From Pseudacidovorax sp. RU35E (lineage in GTDB: Bacteria; Pseudomonadota; Gammaproteobacteria; Burkholderiales; Burkholderiaceae_C): a DNA stretch of 64,000 nt. The stretch's first letter is position 1. Each line of letters opens with the position of its first letter. The notes beneath the pieces were generated by a model. The model was not told the DNA's origin and made no database searches. It worked only from the letters and a program-made list of their open reading frames with translations. The stretch covers positions 1 through 64,000 of the forward strand of contig NZ_FTMY01000017.1 of the NCBI RefSeq assembly GCF_900156165.1, written 5' to 3'. A program made the translations under genes and the position numbers. This document shows, in pieces, positions 16,640 to 26,139 of the stretch.

Positions 16640-18334
16640 TCAGTGCAGGGTGCCGGGGCGCGGACCTGCGGTGGGCGCCAGCGCCTGGACCACGCAGGCC
16701 GCCAGCGCAGAAATCTCGAACGGCTTGATGAGGATGGACTGCGTGCCCAGCACGCGCCCCACTTGCGCCATGTCCGCATAGCCGGTGGCCAGCACCACGG
16801 GCACCGCGCCCACGCGATTGCGTGCATGCACGATGAACTCGGCTCCGGTCATGCCGGGCATGGCGTAGTCGACCACCATCAGGTCGGGCCGCGGCTGCGC
16901 GCCCAGGACCTCGAGACCCTGACGGCCGTCCTCGGCCTGGGTGACGCGACATCCGAGCAGCGCCAGGCTGTCGGCGATGACGCGGCGCACTTCGGCATCG
17001 TCCTCCACCACCAGCACCGAGCGGCCCGAAGCCAGCGCCTGGACTTCAGCCTCGGGCGGCGGGGGCGCCGCGTCCGCGGCCGGCGCGGCCACCGCGGGAA
17101 AGAGCAGGTTCACACGGGTGCCGTGGCCTTCCTCGCTGTCGATGGTCGCTTCGCCGCCCGACTGCCGCGCGAAGCCGTAGACCTGGCTCAGGCCCAGCCC
17201 GCTGCCGCTGCCGAGCGGCTTGGTGGTGAAGAAGGGATCGAAGACCTGGCCCAGCACGCCGGCCGGGATGCCGGTGCCGGTGTCCTGCACGCGCACGGCC
17301 ACGAAGTCGCCCGCGGGCAGGCCGCCTGCGGCCTCCCGCTCCACGTGCTCCGTGCGCACCGTGAGCACGCCACCGGCCGCCATGGCCTCGCGCGCATTCA
17401 CGGCCAGGTTGATGAGGGCCATTTCGAGCTGGCTGGCGTCGAGGACGGCCCAGCACGGGGACGGGTCGAGTGCCAGTTCCACCCGCACGCCCGAGCCGAC
17501 CGAGACCGCGATCAGCTCGCGCATGCCTTCCACCAGCGCATTCACATCGGACAGCCGCGGCAGCAGCGACTGCTTGCGGGAGAAGGACAGCAACTGACCG
17601 GTGAGCCGCGCGCCCTTGGCCACCGCGCCCCGCGCGCGGCCACTGATCTCCTGCACCTTGGCTTCCTTGGAAAGGCGCCCCAACAGGTCGAGGTTCATCT
17701 GTACCACGTGCAGAAGGTTGTTGAAGTCGTGCGCGATGCCGCCGGTGAGGCGCCCCACGGCTTCCATCTTCTGGGCGTGCAGCAAAGCGGCCTGGGCGCG
17801 CTCACGTTCGCCGATTTCGGCCGTCAGCCGGTCATTGGCGCCGGCCAGCTCGCGCGTGCGCTCGGCGATGCGGGTCTCGAGTCCGGCATTCAGGCGTTGC
17901 ACCTCGGCACGCGCAGCCTCCAGCTGATCGATCTGCTGGCGCATCGTGTACTGGCGATGGCGCTGCCGCACTGCGGCATGCACGGCGCGGGCGAGCGTCT
18001 CGTCGCAGGCGGGATGGTCCACCACCACCACGTTGCCCAGTTCGCGCAGCCGAGCCATGGCCTCGGGCGTGTGACCTTGCTGGCTCATCAGCACGACAAA
18101 GGGGAAGTCGGACCAGGCGGGCTGTGTCGACAGCCAGGCATCGAGCGACGCATCGGGCAACAGGGCCAGCGAGGGGCCGGTGAGCAGCGCGGCCGCCGCA
18201 CCTTCCTGCAGGTGCGTCATCAGCCCCGCCATCGAGGCGCACGCCACGGCGTTGAGGCCAAGGCCGCGGGTGACGCGGGCAAGGGCCTCGGCGTCCGCCG
18301 GCACGGGCGCATGGATGAGGACGCGGCGCTCCAT
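16640..18334 (-). CDS. hybrid histidine kinase with degenerate receiver
   Basis: A 564-residue cytoplasmic protein. Residues 1-120 resemble a receiver fold but lack the usual phospho-acceptor aspartate. A coiled-coil linker (about 130-195) follows. The dimerisation domain carries the phospho-histidine in GGIAHDFNN, and the ATPase domain shows NLAVNAREAM, DTGTGIP and GSGLGLS. A C-terminal receiver has the expected aspartate in MVVDYAMPGMTG. No membrane segments are seen, so it probably senses through a partner. Only 44 bases separate it from the downstream membrane protein gene, so it may head a three-gene transcript with cutA. Confidence 0.88.
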   Translation of the reverse strand: MERRVLIHAPVPADAEALARVTRGLGLNAVACASMAGLMTHLQEGAAAALLTGPSLALLPDASLDAWLSTQPAWSDFPFVVLMSQQGHTPEAMARLRELGNVVVVDHPACDETLARAVHAAVRQRHRQYTMRQQIDQLEAARAEVQRLNAGLETRIAERTRELAGANDRLTAEIGERERAQAALLHAQKMEAVGRLTGGIAHDFNNLLHVVQMNLDLLGRLSKEAKVQEISGRARGAVAKGARLTGQLLSFSRKQSLLPRLSDVNALVEGMRELIAVSVGSGVRVELALDPSPCWAVLDASQLEMALINLAVNAREAMAAGGVLTVRTEHVEREAAGGLPAGDFVAVRVQDTGTGIPAGVLGQVFDPFFTTKPLGSGSGLGLSQVYGFARQSGGEATIDSEEGHGTRVNLLFPAVAAPAADAAPPPPEAEVQALASGRSVLVVEDDAEVRRVIADSLALLGCRVTQAEDGRQGLEVLGAQPRPDLMVVDYAMPGMTGAEFIVHARNRVGAVPVVLATGYADMAQVGRVLGTQSILIKPFEISALAACVVQALAPTAGPRPGTLH

Positions 18335-18558
18335 GCGTCAGCGGGCGGCCACCGCCACTGGATCGGACAAGGTCAGGAAGGGGTGGCAGGGCATGGAGAC
18401 GGAACCGGGGGAATCGACAGGCCAGGTACATCCGCAACGGCGGCACTGGACACAAATAGGACGACGGTCAACGAACACATTCTGGCGAGCGCGTCTGGCG
18501 CGCCATGTCGTTTGAAGTCCTACATCGGTGTGGGTGACTTGCGCCTAATTTGCGAGCC

Positions 18559-19179
18559 ATGCTCGAAAAACTCCCCGAAGCCATCGGCCACGCACTGTCC
18601 GGCGTGCGCGCCGGTCTAGACGACATCGTCTTCAACACAGCGGGCCTGCGGGCGGGTCATGGGACGCTCGAACTCACCAGCCTGGCCTTCGGGGACCATG
18701 CGCCGATTCCCCAGCGCTACACCGCCGACGGCGAGGGCCTGTCACCGCCGCTGGCGTGGACAGGCGTCCCGGCTGGCACGGCAGAGCTGGTGCTGATCGT
18801 GGAGGACGCGGATTCGCCCACGCCGTGGCCACTGGTGCATGCCATCGCCGTGAAGCTGCCGTCGGAGGACGGCCACCTGTCCGAAGGGGCCTGGCCGAGC
18901 CCCGACCATGAAGGCGAGGGCCTTCACGCCGGGCGCAACTCCTATCTCCAGGCGGCCTGGCTGCCGCCAGATCCTCCCCCGGGCCACGGGCCGCACCGCT
19001 ATGCCTTCCAGCTCTATGCACTGGCCGCGGGCGAACCCCTCGACGAGACCCCCGGCCGCGACGCGCTGGTGGATGCGATCAAGGCACGGGCGATGGCCAG
19101 CGGGCTGCTGATCGGTACCTATGCGCGCGGGGATGGAACGATTCCCGTCGGCGACGCGGGAGCGGTGGCAGCGGGCTGA
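18559..19179 (+). CDS. YbhB/YbcL (PEBP/Raf kinase inhibitor-like) protein
   Basis: A 206-residue protein of the phosphatidylethanolamine-binding family. Recognisable blocks are IPQRYTADGEGLSPPLAW, VLIVEDADSP and the later YAFQLYALA. The bacterial subfamily YbhB/YbcL has unknown ligands. It carries about 30 extra residues at the N-terminus compared with compact family members. ATG 18559 is preferred over TTG 18550. It stands alone between a leftward kinase gene and a convergent creatininase gene. Confidence 0.88.
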   Translation: MLEKLPEAIGHALSGVRAGLDDIVFNTAGLRAGHGTLELTSLAFGDHAPIPQRYTADGEGLSPPLAWTGVPAGTAELVLIVEDADSPTPWPLVHAIAVKLPSEDGHLSEGAWPSPDHEGEGLHAGRNSYLQAAWLPPDPPPGHGPHRYAFQLYALAAGEPLDETPGRDALVDAIKARAMASGLLIGTYARGDGTIPVGDAGAVAAG

Positions 19180-19247
19180 ATCCCGCTCGCCCAGCGTGGG
19201 CGCCGGGATCGCGACGCCTGTGCCCATTCGCCGAAGGCGAGCACGCC

Positions 19248-20096
19248 TCAGCGCCGCGGCGGATCGACGCCCAGCGTCGAGAGCGGAAGGCGCGAGACCT
19301 CGGCCAGCGCCTGTGCCAGTCCGCGCGCGGCGGCGTCCAGCAGGGCGTAACCTTGTGCGCGCGTCGCCGCCGCCGCGTTGCCGGCCGCTCCCTCCGGGTG
19401 GTAGTCCTGCATGGCCCAACCCAGCTTGGCACTGCGGCCGTTGCCCAGGATCGCGTAGTCGCGGGCCCGCTCGCGGGAGGTGGACGGAAAGTCCTTCACC
19501 GCGTAGTGCCGTACCTGCTGCGGCGCCAGCGCCAGCATCAGTGCTGTCTCGAATTCGCCGGCGTGTACGTCGAAGCGGTCTGGCACCAGCGGCTGGCCGG
19601 TGGTGGCGTCCGTCAACGGCAGGTTGAACCAGCTCAGGCTGTAGACGATCAGGTCGTGCGCCTCGCGCAGCTCGCGTGCGGCGATGTCCATTGCGCCGGT
19701 GTGGCCGCCGTGGGCGTTGAAGAGCACCAGCTTGCGCACGCCGGCCCGCGCGACGCCTGCGCCGATCTCCTTCCACAGGCGCAGCACCGTCTCCGACGAC
19801 AGGGTGAGCGTGCCGGCGAAGCGGGCATGTTCGGGGCTCAGGCCCACGGGCAGCGTGGGCAGGAAGAGCGCGGGCAGTTCGGACGGCAGCAGCGGCAGCG
19901 CGGCCTGCACGATGCCCTCGGCGATGACGGTGTCCACGCCCAGCGGCAGGTGCGGGCCATGCTGCTCGGTGGCACCCAACGGCAGCACCGCGACGGTGGT
20001 GGCCGGGTCCAGCGCGGCGAAGTCGCGGGTGCCGAGTTCGGCCCAGAAGCGGGGAAACGTCGGCGGCATGGGCGGCTTGGCGGGCGTGGCGGTCAT
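19248..20096 (-). CDS. creatininase family amidohydrolase
   Basis: A 282-residue metal-dependent amidohydrolase of the creatininase family. Metal-ligand blocks are ATEQHGPHLPLGVDT (Glu, His, Asp) and FNAHGGHTGAMD, followed by DVHAGEFETALML. Substrates in the family include creatinine, mycofactocin precursor and formamidopyrimidines, so the name gives the fold rather than the reaction. Its start overlaps the stop of the LysR gene by four bases (ATGA), an unusual arrangement in which regulator and enzyme share a transcript. Confidence 0.86.
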   Translation of the reverse strand: MTATPAKPPMPPTFPRFWAELGTRDFAALDPATTVAVLPLGATEQHGPHLPLGVDTVIAEGIVQAALPLLPSELPALFLPTLPVGLSPEHARFAGTLTLSSETVLRLWKEIGAGVARAGVRKLVLFNAHGGHTGAMDIAARELREAHDLIVYSLSWFNLPLTDATTGQPLVPDRFDVHAGEFETALMLALAPQQVRHYAVKDFPSTSRERARDYAILGNGRSAKLGWAMQDYHPEGAAGNAAAATRAQGYALLDAAARGLAQALAEVSRLPLSTLGVDPPRR

Positions 20097-21073
20097 CCGG
20101 CAATGTTAGGCCGGCCCGCCGCACTGCCTGCACCGGTGCTGCCTCCGGCGGTGGCGATGCCGGCCGGATCGTCGGCCAGCCAGTGCGCCAGCCAGTCGGC
20201 CAGGAAATCCACCAGCGCCCGCACTCGCGCTGGCACGAAGCGGTTGCTGGGCAGCAGGGCATGCAGCGGATAGGGCTCGGTGTCCCAGTCGGGCAGCAGG
20301 CGCACCAGGGCGCCGCCGTCCAGGTCGGCCCGCACGTCCAGGTAGGACTTGAAGGTGATGCCCACGCCGGCCACCGCCCATTCGCGCGCCAGCGAGGCAT
20401 CGTCGGCATGGCGGTCGCCGTCGATGCGCACCGCCACCCACTGGCCGCCCTGGCCGAAGCGCCATTCGCGCTGGCGGCGGCCACCGCGGTGGAAGCTCAG
20501 GCAGTTGTGCTGCGCCAGGTCCTGCGGCGTGCGGGGCATGCCGCGCCGCTGCAGGTAGGCAGGGGCGGCGCAGAGCACGGGTCGGGTCTGCGCCAACGGG
20601 CGCGCCACCAGCCGCGAGTCGGCCAGCGGGCCATAGCGCAGGGCCAGGTCCACCTCGTCGCGCATCACGTCCAGCGGCCGGTCGCCGACCGACAGCGCCA
20701 GCTGCACGCCGGGATGCCGGGCCAGGAACTCGTCGAAGGCGGGCAGCAGCACGCGGCGGGTGAGGTCCGAGGGCGCCGCCACCCGCAGCGTGCCGACCAG
20801 CTCGCCACGGCCGGCCGTCACCTGCGCCTCGGCCTCGGCCAGCAACTCGAAGGCGCGGCCGGCGTAGTCGAGCAGGGTCTGGCCCTCGGCGGTGAGCCGC
20901 AGCGCGCGTGTGGAGCGCTCGAACAGCCGCGCGCCCAGTTGCGCCTCCACCCGCTTGAGCGCCGCGCTCGCCGCGGCCGGCGTCAGGCCCAGCGTGCGGC
21001 CCGCCGCGCTCAGCGAGCCGCCGCGCGCCGCCTCCTGCACCAGCCTCAGGTCGGCCAGATTTTCAATTCCCAT
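20093..21073 (-). CDS. LysR family transcriptional regulator
   Basis: A 326-residue LysR-type regulator. The N-terminal helix-turn-helix region is RLVQEAARGGSLSAAGRTLG followed by LTPAAASAALKRVEAQLGARLFERSTR. A substrate-binding domain follows, with a C-terminal extension rich in alanine and glycine. It sits divergently to the alcohol dehydrogenase gene at 21163 and upstream of the creatininase gene on the same strand. A TTCAA-N7-TTGAA inverted repeat overlaps its start codon and may be an autoregulatory T-N11-A type site. Confidence 0.92.
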   Translation of the reverse strand: MGIENLADLRLVQEAARGGSLSAAGRTLGLTPAAASAALKRVEAQLGARLFERSTRALRLTAEGQTLLDYAGRAFELLAEAEAQVTAGRGELVGTLRVAAPSDLTRRVLLPAFDEFLARHPGVQLALSVGDRPLDVMRDEVDLALRYGPLADSRLVARPLAQTRPVLCAAPAYLQRRGMPRTPQDLAQHNCLSFHRGGRRQREWRFGQGGQWVAVRIDGDRHADDASLAREWAVAGVGITFKSYLDVRADLDGGALVRLLPDWDTEPYPLHALLPSNRFVPARVRALVDFLADWLAHWLADDPAGIATAGGSTGAGSAAGRPNIAG

Positions 21074-21078
21074 TTGAA
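21062..21078. promoter_or_regulatory. possible LysR box
   Basis: TTCAA and TTGAA, separated by seven bases, form an inverted repeat over the start codon of the LysR gene and 85 bases before the divergent dehydrogenase gene. The spacing fits the T-N11-A pattern of LysR-type regulators, but such short motifs occur by chance, so this is tentative. Confidence 0.35.
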
Positions 21079-21162
21079 GATGATGCCACCGGCGAGCAGC
21101 TTATCAATGCGGGGCGCGGAACCTAGAGTGGAGTCATCCCTCTTCCCTGCCTGGAGAACCCC

Positions 21163-22173
21163 ATGAAAGCCGTCGGCTACCGCCAGAACCTGCCCATCGA
21201 ACAACCGGAATCGCTGATCGACCTCGACCTTCCCGAGCCGCAGCCCGGCCCGCGCGACCTGCGCGTGCGGGTGGCTGCCATCTCGGTGAACCCCGTCGAC
21301 ACCAAGGTGCGCCGCAATGCCGCCCCCGAGGCCGGCCAGGCCCGCACGCTCGGTTGGGACGCCGTGGGCACCGTCGATGCCGTCGGCAGCGCCGTGACCG
21401 GCTTCGCCCCCGGCGACCGGGTGTACTACGCTGGCTCCATCGTGCGGCCGGGCGCCAACAGCGAGCTGCATCTGGTCGACGAGCGCATCGTCGCAAAGGC
21501 CCCGGCCACGCTGGGCGATGCGGAGGCCGCGGCCCTGCCGCTCACGGCCATCACGGCCTGGGAGCTGCTCTTCGACCGCCTCCAGGTGCCGCGCGGCAGC
21601 GGCGCCGGCCAGACGCTGCTGGTCACCGGGGGTGCCGGCGGCGTGGGCTCGATCCTGATCCAGCTCGCGCGGCAGCTGACACAGCTGCGGGTCGTGGCCA
21701 CCGCCTCGCGGCCCGAGACCCGCCAGTGGTGCCTGGACTTGGGCGCCCATGTCGTGGTCGACCACAGCCGGCCGCTCGCCGCCGAGCTGAAGGCCGCCGG
21801 CATCGAGGCCGTGGACCTCGTCGCCAGCCTCACGCAGACCGCGCAGCACTACCCGCAGCTGATCGAGGCGCTCAAGCCCCAGGGCCGCCTGGGCCTGATC
21901 GACGACATGCCGCAACTGGACGCGATGCCGCTGAAGACCAAGGCCATCTCTCTGCACTGGGAAATGATGTTCACCCGCTCGCGCTTCGAGACGCCCGACA
22001 TGGCCGAGCAAGGCGCGCTGCTGGCCGAGGTGGCCGCGCTGGTCGACGCCGGCCGCCTGCGCACCACGCTGGGCGAACACTACGGCCGCATCGACGCAGC
22101 CAACCTGCGCCGCGCCCATGCCTTCGTCGAAAGCGGCCGGGCGCGGGGCAAGGTGGTGCTGGAAGGCTTCTGA
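21163..22173 (+). CDS. zinc-type alcohol dehydrogenase-like/quinone oxidoreductase
   Basis: A 336-residue medium-chain dehydrogenase/reductase. The N-terminal GroES-like domain includes ISVNPVDTKVRRN and GWDAVGTVDAVGSAVTGFAPGDRVYYAG. The Rossmann domain has the nucleotide motif VTGGAGGVGSILIQLARQL. No catalytic zinc cysteine cluster is visible, so it is probably a zinc-free NADPH:quinone/enal reductase type despite the family name. It starts at ATG 21163, after a GGAG-like sequence, and is transcribed away from the LysR gene, a likely regulator. Confidence 0.88.
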   Translation: MKAVGYRQNLPIEQPESLIDLDLPEPQPGPRDLRVRVAAISVNPVDTKVRRNAAPEAGQARTLGWDAVGTVDAVGSAVTGFAPGDRVYYAGSIVRPGANSELHLVDERIVAKAPATLGDAEAAALPLTAITAWELLFDRLQVPRGSGAGQTLLVTGGAGGVGSILIQLARQLTQLRVVATASRPETRQWCLDLGAHVVVDHSRPLAAELKAAGIEAVDLVASLTQTAQHYPQLIEALKPQGRLGLIDDMPQLDAMPLKTKAISLHWEMMFTRSRFETPDMAEQGALLAEVAALVDAGRLRTTLGEHYGRIDAANLRRAHAFVESGRARGKVVLEGF

Positions 22174-22232
22174 GCCGCCGGCCCCGCACGCGGCGTGCGT
22201 GCCATGCCGGCGGGGCGCGACGCGTGGCTCGG

Positions 22233-22389
22233 AAGGTGTGAACGAGCCCGGCGTGGCCGAGCGGGCTGCGAAAACGTGGCCAATCAAGGCGCAAAGCGCA
22301 GCCATAGCTCGGGCTATGGCGAGCATTTGCAACGCGGAGTGGGCGTGTTTTGGCAGAACGAGCGGGCATGGCGGGCTCGTTCACACCTT
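22233..22389. repeat. closed palindromic intergenic element
   Basis: Eighteen-base arms AAGGTGTGAACGAGCCCG (22233-22250) and its exact reverse complement (22372-22389) enclose about 120 bases. Inside are a perfect 8-bp hairpin GCCATAGC-TCGG-GCTATGGC (22301-22320) and a GCGC-AAA-GCGC hairpin (22289-22299). It fills the gap between the 3' ends of two convergent genes. It may act as a bidirectional terminator or be a dispersed palindromic repeat. Confidence 0.8.
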
Positions 22390-22390
22390 C

Positions 22391-23266
22391 TCAGTCCTGC
22401 TGCTCGTAGTGCGCCTGCCGCGCCTCCATCTCCGCCCAGCCGATCACCCGCTTGAACTCGGCCATGGGCACCTGGCCGGCCGGCAGGCCATCCACCTCGC
22501 CGCTGCGGCGGGCGGCCAGCGTGGCCAGATTGGCCTGCAGCGCATGCACCGTGCTCATCAGCGTGACGATGGGATAGGTGGCGAAGGCCGCCACCGACTC
22601 CACCTGCTCGCGCGTGAGCTTCTCCATCCACAGGCCCTGCATCAGCTGCAGCGAAAGCCGGCGGCCCGACACCTCGCGCAGCTTCACCAGGTCCTCGTAG
22701 CCCTTGAAGGTGCGCGAGATCGGCTGGATCAGGTCGGCGCCCGCCTCGGCATAGCGCGCGGCGCGGTCCATGGCCTCGGCGGGGTCGAGCACATCGGTGC
22801 GCGCGACGATCAGGAAGTCCGGGTCCTGCCGCGCGTCGACCGCGGCGCGGATGCGCGCGACCGCATCCTTGACCGGCACCACCGGCATCACCGAGGCGGC
22901 GGCGGGGCAGCGCTTGGGGCTGATCTGGTCCTCGATGGAGATGGCGGCCACGCCCGCCTTCTCGAACTCGCGCACGGTGCGGGCCACGTTGATCACGTTG
23001 CCGTAGCCGGTGTCGGCGTCCGCGAAGATGGGCTTCTTCACAACGTTGGCGATGCGGTTGACCACCGCCACGTTCTCGGTGAGGGTGTAGACCTCCATGT
23101 CCGGCTGGCCCAGCAGCGAGGCCGAGATGCCGAAGCCGGTGGTGAAGATGCCGTCGAAGTCCGACTGGTCCACGAGCAGGGCCGACAGGGCGTCCTGCAC
23201 GCCGGCCATCCAGAAGGTGGGGCCGTCGGTGATGCGTTGGCGAAGGGTCTGGCGCAGAGTGGGCAT
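22391..23266 (-). CDS. isocitrate lyase/PEP mutase family lyase
   Basis: A 291-residue TIM-barrel enzyme of the isocitrate lyase/phosphoenolpyruvate mutase superfamily, the size of 2-methylisocitrate lyase, 2,3-dimethylmalate lyase and oxaloacetate decarboxylase. The Mg-binding DADTGYGN lies at residues 83-90, and EDQISPKRC holds the lid cysteine C120. The residue after it is proline, where KKCGH/KRCGH proteins have GH. VARTDVLD is also conserved. It is the last gene of an eight-gene operon with an aconitase-like pair and an importer. C-C cleavage of a hydroxy-dicarboxylate to pyruvate or glyoxylate plus an acid is inferred. Confidence 0.85.
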   Translation of the reverse strand: MPTLRQTLRQRITDGPTFWMAGVQDALSALLVDQSDFDGIFTTGFGISASLLGQPDMEVYTLTENVAVVNRIANVVKKPIFADADTGYGNVINVARTVREFEKAGVAAISIEDQISPKRCPAAASVMPVVPVKDAVARIRAAVDARQDPDFLIVARTDVLDPAEAMDRAARYAEAGADLIQPISRTFKGYEDLVKLREVSGRRLSLQLMQGLWMEKLTREQVESVAAFATYPIVTLMSTVHALQANLATLAARRSGEVDGLPAGQVPMAEFKRVIGWAEMEARQAHYEQQD

Positions 23267-23287
23267 GGTGGCTCCTTTCGCGGACGG

Positions 23288-24496
23288 TCAGCGCTTGACC
23301 GGGTCGATGTAGCCACCCAAGGGCGCGAACTTGTCGCCTTTCAGCTCCATCAGTGCCACGCCGGTCTGGCCGCGGCGCGAATAGGGGCCGGCGTTGAGCG
23401 GCTGGAAGGTGATCTTGGGGCCGATCTTCTGGTCGAAGTCCTTCAGGCCGTCCAGCGCCGCCACCACCTTGGCGCGCGAGGGCTCGTTGCCCGCGCGCTG
23501 CAGCGCCTCCACGGCGACGGCCGCGGCCGAGTAGCCCATCAGCGCATTCGACGATGGCGCCGACTTGGGATAGGTCTTGGTGTAGCGCGCGAAGAAGGAC
23601 TGGATCGCCGGGTTGTCGCCCTCGATGGCGTCGTAGTAGGAAGCCACGTACAGCTTGGACTGCGTCTTGCCCAGCAGCTCCACGAACTTGGGATCGTTCA
23701 GGCCGCCGGCACCGAACACGGTGGGCTTCCAGCCCAGCTTCTCAGCGCTGCGGAAGAACTGCACCGCCTCCTGGCCCAGCGCATAGACCACCACCACATC
23801 GGGCTCGGCCTGCTTCAGCTTGAAGACCTGCGAGGTGAGGTCAGTGGCGAAGCGCTCGAAGCTCTGCGCCTCGACCAGCTTCATGCCGTGCTTCTCCAGC
23901 TGCTTGACGGCGATGTCGTAGGCCGGTTTGCCCCAGCCGTCGTTCTGGTAGAGCATGGCCACCTTCTTGGCCTTGAGCGTGCCAACGGCATAGTCGATGT
24001 ACGCGGCCGTCTCGGTGGACTGCGGCGAGGGCAGCACATAGAGCAGCTCGCGCGGCGGCGTGCTGGTCAGGTCCGAGATGGACAGCGCGCCGATGGTCGG
24101 CACCTTCTTGGTCGAGCTGTATTCGTAGGCGCTCACGTTGGTGGCGTGGCCGATGTTGCCCACCATGGCGAGCACGTTGTCGCGCTCGATCAGCAGCTTG
24201 GCATTGGCCACCGACTTGGCGGGCTTGAGCTCGTCGTCGTAGGTGATCAGCTTGATCTTGCGGCCGTTGACGCCGCCCTTCTCGTTGACCATGTCGAAGT
24301 AGGTGCGCATGCCCTCGTCCACGGCCTTGCCCATGTAGGCCAGCGTGCCGGACAGCGGCTGCGAGGAGCCGAGCACGATCTCCTTCTCCAGCACGCCTTC
24401 GTCCTTGTTCTCGAAGGCGGCGGCCGGCAGCGCGGCGGCGGCCAGCGCACAGGCGGCCGCGGCGATCAGGGTGCGGCGGGAATGCAGCGTCATCAT
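23288..24496 (-). CDS. branched-chain-type ABC substrate-binding protein
   Basis: A 402-residue periplasmic binding protein of the LivJ/LivK type. It has a signal peptide (MTLHSRRTLIAAAACALAA) cleaved near PAAAFEN. The mature part reads IVLGSSQPLSGTLAYMGKAVDEGM and contains conserved blocks such as NEKGGVNGRKIKLITYDD. A strong AAGGAG precedes ATG 24496 by eight bases; an internal ATG at 24493 is an alternative. It should capture the substrate for the permeases LivH/LivM in this operon. Although such systems are called branched-chain amino-acid transporters, many carry aromatic acids, amides or dicarboxylates. Confidence 0.92.
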   Translation of the reverse strand: MMTLHSRRTLIAAAACALAAAALPAAAFENKDEGVLEKEIVLGSSQPLSGTLAYMGKAVDEGMRTYFDMVNEKGGVNGRKIKLITYDDELKPAKSVANAKLLIERDNVLAMVGNIGHATNVSAYEYSSTKKVPTIGALSISDLTSTPPRELLYVLPSPQSTETAAYIDYAVGTLKAKKVAMLYQNDGWGKPAYDIAVKQLEKHGMKLVEAQSFERFATDLTSQVFKLKQAEPDVVVVYALGQEAVQFFRSAEKLGWKPTVFGAGGLNDPKFVELLGKTQSKLYVASYYDAIEGDNPAIQSFFARYTKTYPKSAPSSNALMGYSAAAVAVEALQRAGNEPSRAKVVAALDGLKDFDQKIGPKITFQPLNAGPYSRRGQTGVALMELKGDKFAPLGGYIDPVKR

Positions 24497-24554
24497 GGGT
24501 ATGTCTCCTTGGGGTGGGTTTGTCGCGGAAGGAAGAAGCGCAAGGGCCGTGGCA

Positions 24555-25281
<727 letters not shown>

Positions 25282-25298
<17 letters not shown>

Positions 25299-26139
25299 TC
25301 TTGCCTCCTCCCAGGTAGGCCTCGATCACGGCCGGATGCGATTCGATCTCCCGCGGCGTGCCCTGCGCCAGGAAGGCGCCGTTGTGCATCACGGTAATGG
25401 TGTCGGAGATGGACATGACCAGCGGCATGCTGTGTTCGATGAGCAGCAGCGTGGCGCCGGTGCGTGCCTGCAGCGTGCGCAACGTGTCGCCCAGGGCGTC
25501 GATCTCGCGGTTGTTCATGCCGGCCGCGGGCTCGTCCAGCAGCATCAGCACGGGCTCCAGCGCCATGGCGCGGGCCAGTTCGACCAGCTTCTGCGTGCCG
25601 TAGGGCAGGTCGCGCACCAGCGTGTGGGCATGGGGCGCGAGGCGCAGCTCCTCCAGCAGAGCCTGCACGCGCTCGCGCTCGGCGCGCTCCTCGCGGCGCT
25701 GGCGCGGCAGGTTGAGCAGGGCCTCGGCCAGCGTGGCGCGCATGGCCTGCGAGCGGGCGATGAGCACGTTGTCGAACACCGTCAGCTCGGCGAAGAGCTC
25801 CAGGTTCTGGAAGGTGCGGGCGATGCCCAGGCGCGAGATCTGGTGCGCCTTCAGGCGCAGCAGGTCGTGCTCGCCCTGCGCCGTGCGCAGCAGCATGCGG
25901 CCCTGCTGCGGCGTGTAGAAGCGGCTGATGCAGTTGAGCATCGTGGTCTTGCCGGCACCGTTGGGGCCGATGAGCGCATGCACGGTGCCGGGCATGACGT
26001 CGAAGCCCACGTCCTGCACGGCCACGATGCCGCCGAAGCTCATGCGCACACCGGCCAGGGACAGCAGTGGTGCGGCGGCACCGGCCGGCCGCGCCGCGCC
26101 CCGAGCGGGCGTGGCCTGGGCGTCGATCGCGCGCATCAT
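25282..26139 (-). CDS. livG: ABC transporter ATP-binding protein (LivG type)
   Basis: A 285-residue ABC ATPase with Walker A GPNGAGKTTMLNCISRFY, the LivG-type long insert (FQNLELFAELTVFDNVLIAR) and Walker B VLMLLDEPAAGMNNREID. An N-terminal extension of roughly 25 alanine-rich residues precedes the domain; starting at the second methionine would remove only one residue. It overlaps livM by four bases, which suggests strict co-translation. Confidence 0.93.
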
